A stretch of 6,150 nt of DNA from JBCDBH01 sp039184055 (GTDB lineage Bacteria > Acidobacteriota > Thermoanaerobaculia > Multivoradales > J023): NCBI GenBank assembly GCA_039184055.1, contig JBCDBH010000360.1:1-6150 (forward strand), read 5' to 3'. Of the stretch, positions 1-5,949 are shown piece by piece (positions within the stretch are counted from its first letter, which is position 1; each line of letters starts with the position of its first letter). The position numbers were made by a program, and so were the translations under genes. A model generated the notes under the pieces. That model was not told the DNA's origin. It worked only from the letters and a program-made list of their open reading frames with translations, and did not search any database.

Positions 1-1193
1 AGCTCGGCGGCGCGGTCGAGCAGCCAGGCGCCCGCCGGGAAATCGTCCCACGGCAGCGGTGGACGGCCACGATGATCGGCGCGACACACCCGCACCAGGC
101 GGTCGATCCGACCGACTCGACGCGCCAACCGACGCACGGCGGCGGCGCTGGCGTTGGCTTTGAAGAGCTGAATCGGTTTGAGGTGCTCACGCACCAGCGG
201 CACGACCTCGTCGATCAATTGGCTTTGTCGAGTCAGACGTCCGAGCAGATCGCGAGTCGGTGCTTCGCCTTGGGCTTCGTGATCGGGAGAACGGATGCGG
301 CCGTTTTCGTCGGTGAAGGTCGTCGCCGGCTTGCCGAGATCGTGACAGAGACAGGCGAAGCCGACGACGAGATCTTCCCAGCGGTCGTCGAGACGTTCGA
401 GGGCGAAGGCATCCATGACGTGACAGGTGTGGGTCCAGACGTCGCCTTCGGGGTGCCATTCGGGTTCTTGCGGGCAGTCGACCAGCGCTTCGAGCTCGGG
501 GGTGTAGCGAAGCCAGCCGGTGGCGCGGAGAAAGTCGAGACCCTTGCCGATCGCCCGCCCGCTCAGCACGAGCTTCGACCATTCGTCGAAGATTCGTTCT
601 TGGGCGAGACCTTCGGGCTCGATCCGTCGGCAGAGGTCGATCGTCTCGGCGGCCGGGGTGAGATCGAATCGCGCGGTGAATTGCATGCCGCGCAGAACCC
701 GGAGCGGATCTTCCGAGAAGGCCTCGGAGACGTGTCGCAGCATCCGTTTCTCGAGATCGGCGGCGCCCGCATAGGGGTCCACCAGCTCTTCCGACGCTGG
801 ATCCCAGGCCATGGCGTTGATGGTGAAGTCGCGCCGTCGCGCCGCTTCGTGCACGGTCATCTCGGGGTCCGAATAGACCTCGAATCCCTTGTGGCCGAGT
901 CCGCGTTTGGATTCGCGGCGTGGCAGGCTGACATCGAGCGGAATGCCGCGTAGCTTGATCACCCCGAAGGATTGACCGACCAGGTCGATGTCGAAATGCG
1001 TGTCGAGGAGCGACCGCAGCGTCTCCGGGGCGAGCCCGTAGACCTCGAGGTCGAGATCCTCGGCGGGTAAATCGAGAAGCGCATCGCGCACCGTGCCACC
1101 GACCACCAGGGCACGGCCACCCGCTCGGGTGACGTGACGGACGATGGTGTCGAGGGCTTGACGGAGGTCGGGATCCGGGACGGCGATACGCAT
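1..1193 (-). CDS. cca: CCA-adding tRNA nucleotidyltransferase with HD domain (3' end beyond window)
   Basis: This cytosolic enzyme adds or repairs the CCA end of tRNAs, using CTP and ATP without a nucleic acid template. Reading from ATG at 1193 leftward, all 397 complete codons are open and the gene leaves the window without a stop. The class II nucleotidyltransferase head begins with VGGTVRDALL (residues 31-40) and DLDLEVYG (46-53), whose D46 and D48 are the expected metal-binding carboxylates. RRRDFTINAMA (119-129) and EDPLRVLRGMQF (161-172) are typical of the tRNA nucleotidyltransferase/poly(A) polymerase family. An HD phosphohydrolase-type domain follows, with HPEGDVWTHT (247-256) and CHDLGK (283-288), as in multifunctional Cca of E. 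coli type. The family's usual VGGCVRD is VGGTVRD here. No Shine-Dalgarno sequence precedes the start. A poly(A) polymerase role is the main alternative, but the HD layout favours Cca. The large opposite-strand open frame at 72-953 is a shadow of this gene. Confidence 0.93.
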   Translation of the reverse strand, partial: MRIAVPDPDLRQALDTIVRHVTRAGGRALVVGGTVRDALLDLPAEDLDLEVYGLAPETLRSLLDTHFDIDLVGQSFGVIKLRGIPLDVSLPRRESKRGLGHKGFEVYSDPEMTVHEAARRRDFTINAMAWDPASEELVDPYAGAADLEKRMLRHVSEAFSEDPLRVLRGMQFTARFDLTPAAETIDLCRRIEPEGLAQERIFDEWSKLVLSGRAIGKGLDFLRATGWLRYTPELEALVDCPQEPEWHPEGDVWTHTCHVMDAFALERLDDRWEDLVVGFACLCHDLGKPATTFTDENGRIRSPDHEAQGEAPTRDLLGRLTRQSQLIDEVVPLVREHLKPIQLFKANASAAAVRRLARRVGRIDRLVRVCRADHRGRPPLPWDDFPAGAWLLDRAAE

Positions 1194-1202
1194 CGGGGGC
1201 GC

Positions 1203-1208
1203 ATTATG
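1203..1208 (-). promoter_or_regulatory. Candidate -10 element for the cca gene
   Basis: On the minus strand the hexamer CATAAT matches the sigma-70 -10 consensus at five of six positions. It ends 9 bases before the ATG at 1193. Transcription would then start within a few bases of the start codon, giving a leaderless or nearly leaderless mRNA, which would explain the absence of a ribosome binding site. No good -35 hexamer is seen 16-18 bases upstream. This is a candidate only. Confidence 0.35.
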
Positions 1209-1300
1209 CCAGACGGTGTATGCTTTGAGTTTGGTCGATGACGGGCCCCTGGGATGCTTGTACACCTTCGGCAAATCCTTCTCGGGCCAGTACTTTGCGG

Positions 1301-1326
1301 ACAAGGGACGAGAGACAAGGGACGAG
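1301..1326. repeat. Short tandem repeat (two 12-base copies, period 14)
   Basis: The 12-mer ACAAGGGACGAG occurs at 1301-1312 and again, unchanged, at 1315-1326, separated by AG. It sits in the 139-base divergent intergenic region, just before the aminotransferase start. The second copy supplies most of the purine-rich ribosome binding site. Short GGGACGAG-like repeats scattered between genes are known in various GC-rich bacteria, but whether this belongs to a genome-wide family cannot be judged from two copies. The rest of 1194-1332 shows no convincing plus-strand promoter. Confidence 0.7.
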
Positions 1327-1327
1327 G
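1324..1327 (+). promoter_or_regulatory. Ribosome binding site that fixes the aminotransferase start
   Basis: GAGG lies 5 bases before ATG at 1333. An in-frame GTG exists further upstream at 1216, but it has no comparable Shine-Dalgarno sequence, and the extra residues would be encoded by the intergenic repeat region. ATG 1333 is therefore preferred. Confidence 0.6.
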
Positions 1328-1332
1328 CTTCG

Positions 1333-2628
1333 ATGTCGAGCATTCTCGAAACGCCACACGCAACAGAGTCCAACGCCGAGCCGAATGCGATTCAGGCGTT
1401 CCGGCCCGTGCCACGCACCGGTGTGATCTATGTCAGCAATGAAGCCCGACTACGCGGGTACGGTCGCGGCGATGCCGAGTGGGCGAATTTGGGTCAGGGA
1501 CAACCCGAGGCGGGGCAGCTTCCCGGTGCGCCACCACGGGTCGAGGCGGTGACCATCGATCCGGCCGATTGTGAGTATGCGCCGATCGTCGGGATCGACG
1601 AGCTGCGTGAAGCAGTGGCGGCACATTACAACCGGCTGTATCGGCGCGGGCGGAAGTCGCAATACTCGGCCGAGAACGTTGCCATCTCGGGTGGGGGCCG
1701 GGTCGCCTTGACCCGCGCCGTGGCGACGCTCGGTCGGATCAATATGGGGCATTTCCTACCGGACTACACCGCTTACGAGGAGCTGCTCGATATCTTCCGG
1801 CTGGTGTCGCCGATTCCGATTCTGCTCCGTCGGGAGCGGGAGTACCGTTTCACCGCCGCGGATCTCGAGCGCGAGGTGCTCGGTCGTGGACTGGCGGCGG
1901 TCTTGGCGTCGAATCCGTGCAATCCGATGGGTAAGACGGTCGCCGAGGATGATTTGGCGGCCTGGGTCGGGGTGGCGCGCCGTCTCGACTGCACGCTCTT
2001 GCTCGATGAGTTCTACGCGCACTATTACTGGCGTGACGGGGTCGGGCCGACGGTCTCGGCGGCGCGCTATGTCGAGGATGTCGACCGTGATCCAGTGGTG
2101 ATCTTCGATGGTCTGACCAAGAATTGGCGCTATCCCGGGTGGCGAACCACCTGGACGGTCGGTCCCAAGTCGGTGATCGAACGGGTGGCGAGCGCCGGCT
2201 CGTTTCTCGACGGTGGCGGCTCGAGGCCGTTGCAGCACGCGGCGGTACCGCTGCTCGAGCCGACCGTGGTCGATGCCGAGATCGCCGCGATTCAGGCGGC
2301 GTTTCGACCCAAGCGCGAACGGGTGCTGGAGGTCGCGCGGGAGCTCGGGTTGCATGTCGATCGCGAGCCTGAAGGGACCTTCTACCTCTTTGTATCGCTC
2401 CGCGACCTGCCGCCACCGCTCAACGACGGCATGGCGTTTTTCCGCGCCGCGCTCGATCGCAAGGTGATCACCGTGCCCGGGTTGTTTTTCGATGTCAATC
2501 CCGGGCGGCGTCGGGCGAGCCGGTTGTCGCGTTTCAGTCAGTACGTGCGTTTGTCGTTCGGGCCACCGGCGGCGGAGGTCGAGCGCGGGTTGACCCGGCT
2601 CGGCGAGATGATCGCTACGTTGCGTTGA
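1333..2628 (+). CDS. Class I/II PLP-dependent aminotransferase, substrate unknown
   Basis: This 431-residue protein is a cytosolic fold-type I aminotransferase, moving an amino group between an amino acid and a 2-oxo acid through pyridoxal phosphate. The landmarks occur in the expected order: a glycine-rich ISGGGRVALTR segment for cofactor phosphate contact, PDYTAYEE, NPCNPMGK with N194 and N197, LLLDEFYAHYYW with D225 (pyridine nitrogen) and Y228, DGLTKNWRYPGWR with K263 as the Schiff-base lysine, and YVRLSFGPP with R406 in the place of the substrate carboxylate-binding arginine. The family's NP(T/S)G is NPMG here. Length is normal (about 380-430). All key residues are present, so it should be active. 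It is divergent from cca and convergent with the epimerase gene, so it is probably transcribed alone. The arginine genes nearby lie beyond an opposite-strand gene, and I would not infer an arginine-related substrate from them. Family assignment is firm; the substrate is unknown. Confidence 0.88.
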   Translation: MSSILETPHATESNAEPNAIQAFRPVPRTGVIYVSNEARLRGYGRGDAEWANLGQGQPEAGQLPGAPPRVEAVTIDPADCEYAPIVGIDELREAVAAHYNRLYRRGRKSQYSAENVAISGGGRVALTRAVATLGRINMGHFLPDYTAYEELLDIFRLVSPIPILLRREREYRFTAADLEREVLGRGLAAVLASNPCNPMGKTVAEDDLAAWVGVARRLDCTLLLDEFYAHYYWRDGVGPTVSAARYVEDVDRDPVVIFDGLTKNWRYPGWRTTWTVGPKSVIERVASAGSFLDGGGSRPLQHAAVPLLEPTVVDAEIAAIQAAFRPKRERVLEVARELGLHVDREPEGTFYLFVSLRDLPPPLNDGMAFFRAALDRKVITVPGLFFDVNPGRRRASRLSRFSQYVRLSFGPPAAEVERGLTRLGEMIATLR

Positions 2629-3526
2629 GGTTGCGATACCACTCGATGGTGTCGCGCAGCCCCGTTTCGAGGTCGATCCGCGGTCGCCAATCGATCATGG
2701 TCGTGGCGGTGTCGAGATCGGCGCGTTTGACCTGCTCGAAGGGGCGATCGTCGAGGGTGCCGAAGCTCGGTGTGATGTCGCCGTCGACAAGGCGAAAGAT
2801 CGTTTCGACCACCTCGCGGACCGTGGTGAGCACACCGGTGCCGAGATCGACGTGCTTGCCGTCGGCGCGGTCGGTGAGCGCGAGGGCGATCAAACCGCGC
2901 GCGACGTCGTCGACGTGAATCCAATCGACCGGTCGTGCTCCGCTCGACAGCTCGGGTGTGGTGCCGGCGAGCAACGAGCGTACGACGTAGGGAACGAGCT
3001 TGTTGGGGTCGCCCGCCGGGCCGTAGACCATGAAGATCCGCGCCGTGTTGACCCGGGTTTGGTAGAGCGCGTGGTACATCCGAGCGTAGGCGGTGGCGGC
3101 CCATTTGGCGGCGGCGTACGGCGAGGATGGCACCGTGTCGTCGCCGGTCGGTTCTTCGAGCGAGCCGGCGAGTACCAGTCGGCAGTTCGGTTGGCGCGTC
3201 GTGATCGCGTCGAGCAACTCGACCGTGGTGACCAGGTTGGCGTCGAGGGTCGGTCGTACGAGGGCGCGATCACGCGCGCCGACCACCCGGCTGGCGAGAT
3301 GAAAGACCACATCCGGTTGGATGCCACGGATCAGTCGACTGGCGACATCGGGCTTGGCCAAGTCGCCACACCACCAGCGCACGCCGGGTAGCGGGTGCTC
3401 GGGAGTTCGTCGGCCCGTGCCGTGGACGTCGGCGCCGAGCGCGACCAGGTGCCGGCACAGATGCGCGCCGATAAAGCCGCGCGCACCGGTGACGAGAACA
3501 GGTCGGCCGCCGAGAGAATCCACCAT
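2615..3526 (-). CDS. NAD(P)-dependent sugar-nucleotide epimerase/dehydratase (extended SDR)
   Basis: The 303-residue protein belongs to the extended short-chain dehydrogenase family that epimerises, dehydrates or reduces nucleotide sugars, usually for cell-surface polysaccharides. The N-terminal Rossmann motif VLVTGARGFIGAHL has the GxxGxxG glycines at 14, 17 and 20. HLAS (76-79) follows the fourth strand. The catalytic set is S122 in LAGSLEE, with Y137 and K141 in SPYAAAKWAA. Further on, RIFMVYGP and PVDWIHVDDVARGL are typical of this family. Upstream in-frame starts exist at 3556 and 3601, but ATG 3526 places the Rossmann motif at the usual distance from the N terminus. It has no Shine-Dalgarno sequence and may be leaderless. 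Its 3' end overlaps the convergent aminotransferase gene by 14 bases. No glycosyltransferase or other sugar gene is next to it, so the substrate (UDP-, GDP-, CDP- or dTDP-sugar) cannot be named. Confidence 0.87.
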   Translation of the reverse strand: MVDSLGGRPVLVTGARGFIGAHLCRHLVALGADVHGTGRRTPEHPLPGVRWWCGDLAKPDVASRLIRGIQPDVVFHLASRVVGARDRALVRPTLDANLVTTVELLDAITTRQPNCRLVLAGSLEEPTGDDTVPSSPYAAAKWAATAYARMYHALYQTRVNTARIFMVYGPAGDPNKLVPYVVRSLLAGTTPELSSGARPVDWIHVDDVARGLIALALTDRADGKHVDLGTGVLTTVREVVETIFRLVDGDITPSFGTLDDRPFEQVKRADLDTATTMIDWRPRIDLETGLRDTIEWYRNLNAT

Positions 3527-3534
3527 GACGGCGG

Positions 3535-3540
3535 ATTGTA
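3535..3540 (-). promoter_or_regulatory. Candidate -10 element for the epimerase gene
   Basis: The minus-strand hexamer TACAAT (five of six to consensus) ends 8 bases before ATG at 3526. As with the cca gene, this spacing predicts a transcript starting at or just before the start codon, and no ribosome binding site is present. A clear -35 hexamer is missing. Confidence 0.38.
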
Positions 3541-3589
3541 CCCGCTCTCGGATCATCGGGTGACGGTCGCGGTCGATACTTCCCTGACC

Positions 3590-3598
3590 TGCTAGACT
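3590..3598 (+). promoter_or_regulatory. Candidate extended -10 promoter for the arginine deiminase operon
   Basis: TGCTAGACT has the TGn extension followed by TAGACT (four of six to TATAAT). A start about 7 bases downstream would give a ~32-base leader that is AT-rich relative to its surroundings and contains the ribosome binding site. No good -35 element lies 16-18 bases upstream; extended -10 promoters can tolerate that. I found no convincing FNR/ANR palindrome or ArgR box in 3527-3636. Confidence 0.35.
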
Positions 3599-3625
3599 CA
3601 CCCCTCATTTGACTATCTTCTTATT

Positions 3626-3631
3626 ACGAGG
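3626..3631 (+). promoter_or_regulatory. Ribosome binding site of arginine deiminase gene
   Basis: ACGAGG ends 5 bases before ATG at 3637. This favours 3637 over the second in-frame ATG at 3646. Confidence 0.6.
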
Positions 3632-3636
3632 TTCTC

Positions 3637-4902
3637 ATGAGCTCCATGTCACTGCGGGTGACGTCCGAGATCGGTACCCTGCGCCGCGTTCTGGTGCATC
3701 GGCCCGGTTTCGAAATCGATTGGATGGTGCCGTCGTTGATGGAGCGTTTGCTCTTCGACGACATTCTCGACGGTGACGAGGCACGTGACGAGCATGCGGC
3801 GTTTCGACGCATTCTCGAGGCCGCCGGCGTCGAGACGCTGGATCCCGAAACGCTGCTCGCCGATTGTTTGGCGACCGCGAGTGTTCGCGACGATCTGCTG
3901 GCGCGGTTGCACGCCGACGACGTGCTCGACGACGAGTTGGCGACGGAGCTCGCGCCGCTCGAGCCCCGTGCTCTCGCCGCGACCTTGATCAATGGTGTCC
4001 GTCAGCCGACACCCGGTGGGGAGGAGGTCGATCACTACTATCGCTTGCCTCCGGTTCCCAACTACTTCTTTCAGCGCGATCCCCAATCGGTGATCGGCAC
4101 CCAGGTGATGATCTCGTCGATGGCGACCGACGCGCGTCTGCGGGAGCCGGTGCTCGCCGAGACGATCTTCCGTCACCACCCGGCTTTGCGCGGCGCCGCG
4201 CCGCCGATCGTCTTCAATAGCAAGATGAAGGGCCATCGTCGTCCGACCATCGAAGGCGGTGACGTGTTGGTGCCCAGCCCCGAGGTGCTTTTGGTCGGGT
4301 TGTCGGAGCGCACCAACCGGTGGGGGGTCGAAGCGCTGGTCGAGCATCTGCGTAGCTCCGAGAGCACATTCCGCCACGTGCTGGTGGTCGAGCTGCCGCC
4401 ACGCCGCTCGTGTATGCATCTCGATACCGTGTTCACCTTTGTCGATCACGGGGTGTGCTTGGCGTATCTGCCGGTCATCGAAGCGACGGGCAGTGAAGCG
4501 GGTCATGTGTACCGGATCGATCTGGACGCCAAGAGCACGAGCTACAACGTGCGACCGGGTTTGGTCGCGGCCCTCGGCGAGGTCGGGATCGACGTCGAGC
4601 TGGTTGCCTGTGGCGGTACCGATTCGGTGATCGATCAGCAGCGGGAGCAGTGGACCGATGGCGCCAACGCGTTCGCCATCGCGCCCGGGGTGATCGTCAT
4701 CTATCGGCGCAATCGACGTACCGTCGATCAGCTGGCGCAGCGCGGCTGGCGGGTGCTGGGTGAGGAAGACGTCGTCGAAGGTAGCGTGCCGGTACTCGGC
4801 CACGGACCGACCGTGATCACGCTGTTGGGGAATGAGTTGGCGCGGGCCCGTGGCGGCCCGCGATGTATGACCATGCCACTCGAGCGCTTGCCGCTCGATT
4901 GA
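3637..4902 (+). CDS. arcA: Arginine deiminase
   Basis: Arginine deiminase hydrolyses L-arginine to L-citrulline and ammonia in the cytosol, the first step of the arginine deiminase route. The 421-residue product is of normal size for the family (about 400-420) and begins with the typical SEIGTLRRVLVHRPG. The catalytic set of the guanidine-modifying fold is complete: D148 in FFQRDP, E206 and D209 in EGGDVL, H261 and D263 in MHLDTVFTFVD, and the nucleophile C410 in GGPRCMTMPLERL near the C terminus. VGLSERTN (a substrate-loop motif of the family) is also present. One small departure is FQRD in place of the common FTRD; the catalytic Asp is kept. The gene is followed 73 bases later by ornithine carbamoyltransferase, which supports a role in arginine breakdown or citrulline formation. 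An almost full-length antisense open frame (4971-3649) is a codon-bias shadow. Confidence in the activity is high. Confidence 0.95.
   Translation: MSSMSLRVTSEIGTLRRVLVHRPGFEIDWMVPSLMERLLFDDILDGDEARDEHAAFRRILEAAGVETLDPETLLADCLATASVRDDLLARLHADDVLDDELATELAPLEPRALAATLINGVRQPTPGGEEVDHYYRLPPVPNYFFQRDPQSVIGTQVMISSMATDARLREPVLAETIFRHHPALRGAAPPIVFNSKMKGHRRPTIEGGDVLVPSPEVLLVGLSERTNRWGVEALVEHLRSSESTFRHVLVVELPPRRSCMHLDTVFTFVDHGVCLAYLPVIEATGSEAGHVYRIDLDAKSTSYNVRPGLVAALGEVGIDVELVACGGTDSVIDQQREQWTDGANAFAIAPGVIVIYRRNRRTVDQLAQRGWRVLGEEDVVEGSVPVLGHGPTVITLLGNELARARGGPRCMTMPLERLPLD
4841..4862 (+). other. GC-rich perfect inverted repeat inside the 3' end of arcA
   Basis: CGCGGGCC (4841-4848) and GGCCCGCG (4855-4862) pair perfectly around a 6-base loop. 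The repeat encodes residues immediately before catalytic C410, so protein constraint may explain part of it. In RNA it would form a very stable hairpin about 40 bases before the stop codon. No U-tract follows, so it is not an intrinsic terminator. Confidence 0.55.
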
Positions 4903-4915
4903 CCGACAACCCATG

Positions 4916-4934
4916 GGCCATCGAATCGATGGCC
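4916..4934 (+). other. Intercistronic hairpin between arcA and the carbamoyltransferase gene
   Basis: GGCCATCG (4916-4923) and CGATGGCC (4927-4934) form a perfect 8-base stem with the 3-base loop AAT, starting 14 bases after the arcA stop. Only three T follow, so a standard intrinsic terminator is unlikely. Such hairpins between cistrons often protect upstream mRNA from 3' exonucleases and alter the ratio of neighbouring products; that role here is inferred. Confidence 0.6.
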
Positions 4935-4959
4935 GTTTGCGTCGCCGCGAGGCACGCTC

Positions 4960-4965
4960 GAGGAG
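4960..4965 (+). promoter_or_regulatory. Ribosome binding site of ornithine carbamoyltransferase gene
   Basis: GAGGAG lies 10 bases before ATG at 4976. It decides against the earlier in-frame ATG at 4913, which would begin just before the hairpin and would add 21 arginine-rich residues not expected for this family. Confidence 0.6.
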
Positions 4966-4975
4966 TAGCAATACG

Positions 4976-5908
4976 ATGTCCGTGCGTCATTTGATCTCGA
5001 TCCACGATCTCACCGCGGCCGAAGTCGGCGGTTTGTTTCGCTTGGCCCACGATGTCAAGAAGCACCCGGAGCGGTATCGAACCGGTCTGGATGGCAAGAC
5101 GTTGGCGATGATTTTTCAGAAATCCTCGACACGGACACGTGTGTCCTTCGAGGTCGGTATGGTTCAGCTCGGCGGTCACGCCTTGTTTCTGTCGAGTCGG
5201 GACATTCAGCTCGGTCGAGGTGAAACGGTGTCCGATACGGCGCAGGTGCTGTCGCGCTACGTCGACGGCATCATGGCTCGCACCTTCGCCCACCAAGACG
5301 TCGTCGACCTGGCGGCCTTCGGCACCGTGCCGGTAGTCAACGGTTTGACCGACGACCTTCACCCTTGCCAGGGGCTCACCGACTACTTCACCCTGGCCGA
5401 GGTCTTCGGTGACGATCTCAGCGGTCGCAAGATCGCGTATATCGGCGATGGCAACAACATGGCGCACTCGCTGATGTTCGGCGCCGCCAAGGTCGGTATG
5501 GATATCGCGATCGCCACGCCCCCTGGATTCGAGCCCGAAGGCGAGTATCTCGCCGCGGCCCAGGCCGACGCGGCCGCCGCTGGAACGTCGATCATCGTCA
5601 CCAACGACCACCAGGATGCGGTGGCCGGAGCGTCGGCGGTGTACACCGACGTGTGGGCGTCGATGGGGCAAGAGGAAGAAGCCGCCGCGCGTCTGCAGAA
5701 GTTCGCCGGCTATCAGGTGGATGCGGCGTTGATGGCACGGGCGCGCGAAGACGCGGTCTTTCTCCATTGTCTGCCGGCGCATCGTGGTGAAGAGGTGAGC
5801 GCCGAGGTCGCCGACGGACCGCAGAGTCGGATCTTCGACGAGGCCGAGAATCGACTCCACGTGCAGAAAGCGATTCTGCTGTGGGCGATGGGCGGCGCGA
5901 CGATTTGA
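4976..5908 (+). CDS. argF: Ornithine carbamoyltransferase
   Basis: The 310-residue cytosolic enzyme interconverts ornithine plus carbamoyl phosphate and citrulline plus phosphate. Carbamoyl phosphate contacts are the STRTR motif (S51-R55) in FQKSSTRTRVSFEVGM, then DIQLGRGE, RYVDGIMAR and HPCQGLTD (from H129). The second, ornithine-binding half has IGDGNNMAHSL, the DVWASMGQE loop, and HCLPAHRGEEV with H264 and C265 near the C terminus. The length and motif wording match the biosynthetic ArgF type; catabolic ArcB proteins are usually about 330-340 residues. Yet it lies 73 bases downstream of arginine deiminase on the same strand, the gene order of catabolic arc operons. It could therefore serve citrulline phosphorolysis, arginine biosynthesis, or both. 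No carbamate kinase gene follows; the next gene starts 41 bases on and has FHA-like features. The activity is secure; the direction, and so the choice of argF over arcB, is not. Confidence 0.93.
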   Translation: MSVRHLISIHDLTAAEVGGLFRLAHDVKKHPERYRTGLDGKTLAMIFQKSSTRTRVSFEVGMVQLGGHALFLSSRDIQLGRGETVSDTAQVLSRYVDGIMARTFAHQDVVDLAAFGTVPVVNGLTDDLHPCQGLTDYFTLAEVFGDDLSGRKIAYIGDGNNMAHSLMFGAAKVGMDIAIATPPGFEPEGEYLAAAQADAAAAGTSIIVTNDHQDAVAGASAVYTDVWASMGQEEEAAARLQKFAGYQVDAALMARAREDAVFLHCLPAHRGEEVSAEVADGPQSRIFDEAENRLHVQKAILLWAMGGATI

Positions 5909-5938
5909 TCGCGATGATCGCTGACCGCAGGGCGAGCT

Positions 5939-5942
5939 GAGG
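5939..5942 (+). promoter_or_regulatory. Ribosome binding site of the FHA-like gene
   Basis: GAGG lies 7 bases before ATG at 5950 and 10 bases before the second ATG at 5953. Its presence is the main evidence that a real gene begins here despite the broken downstream sequence. Confidence 0.5.
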
Positions 5943-5949
5943 CTCGACG

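Noticed and set aside
72..953. 293-codon plus-strand open frame
   Set aside because: It lies fully antisense to the cca gene, whose translation shows family motifs throughout. The plus-strand product has no recognisable domain and arises from GC-rich codon bias.
1216..1332. N-terminal extension of the aminotransferase from GTG 1216
   Set aside because: There is no ribosome binding site at 1216, the extension runs through the intergenic repeat, and ATG 1333 has GAGG at good spacing.
1756..2355. 199-codon minus-strand open frame inside the aminotransferase gene
   Set aside because: It is a shadow of the aminotransferase core and has no ribosome binding site or domain.
3609..3614. TTGACT as a -35 element for arcA
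   Set aside because: A -10 element at normal spacing would fall at or after the ribosome binding site and start codon, leaving no room for a usable leader.
4916..4938. Intrinsic terminator after arcA
   Set aside because: The stem is good but only three T follow, and the next gene is on the same strand with its own ribosome binding site, so an intercistronic hairpin is the better reading.
3649..4971. 440-codon minus-strand open frame opposite arcA
   Set aside because: It is antisense to a complete arginine deiminase with all catalytic residues. The translation is rich in Arg, His, Gln and Asp with no domain, as expected for a shadow frame.
4817..5860. 347-codon minus-strand open frame opposite the carbamoyltransferase gene
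   Set aside because: The plus strand encodes all ornithine carbamoyltransferase motifs in order; the antisense product is unrecognisable.
5905..5918. FNR/ANR-like site at the end of the carbamoyltransferase gene
   Set aside because: The left half TTGAT is perfect, but the right half ATGAT matches ATCAA poorly and the position overlaps a stop codon instead of lying before a promoter.
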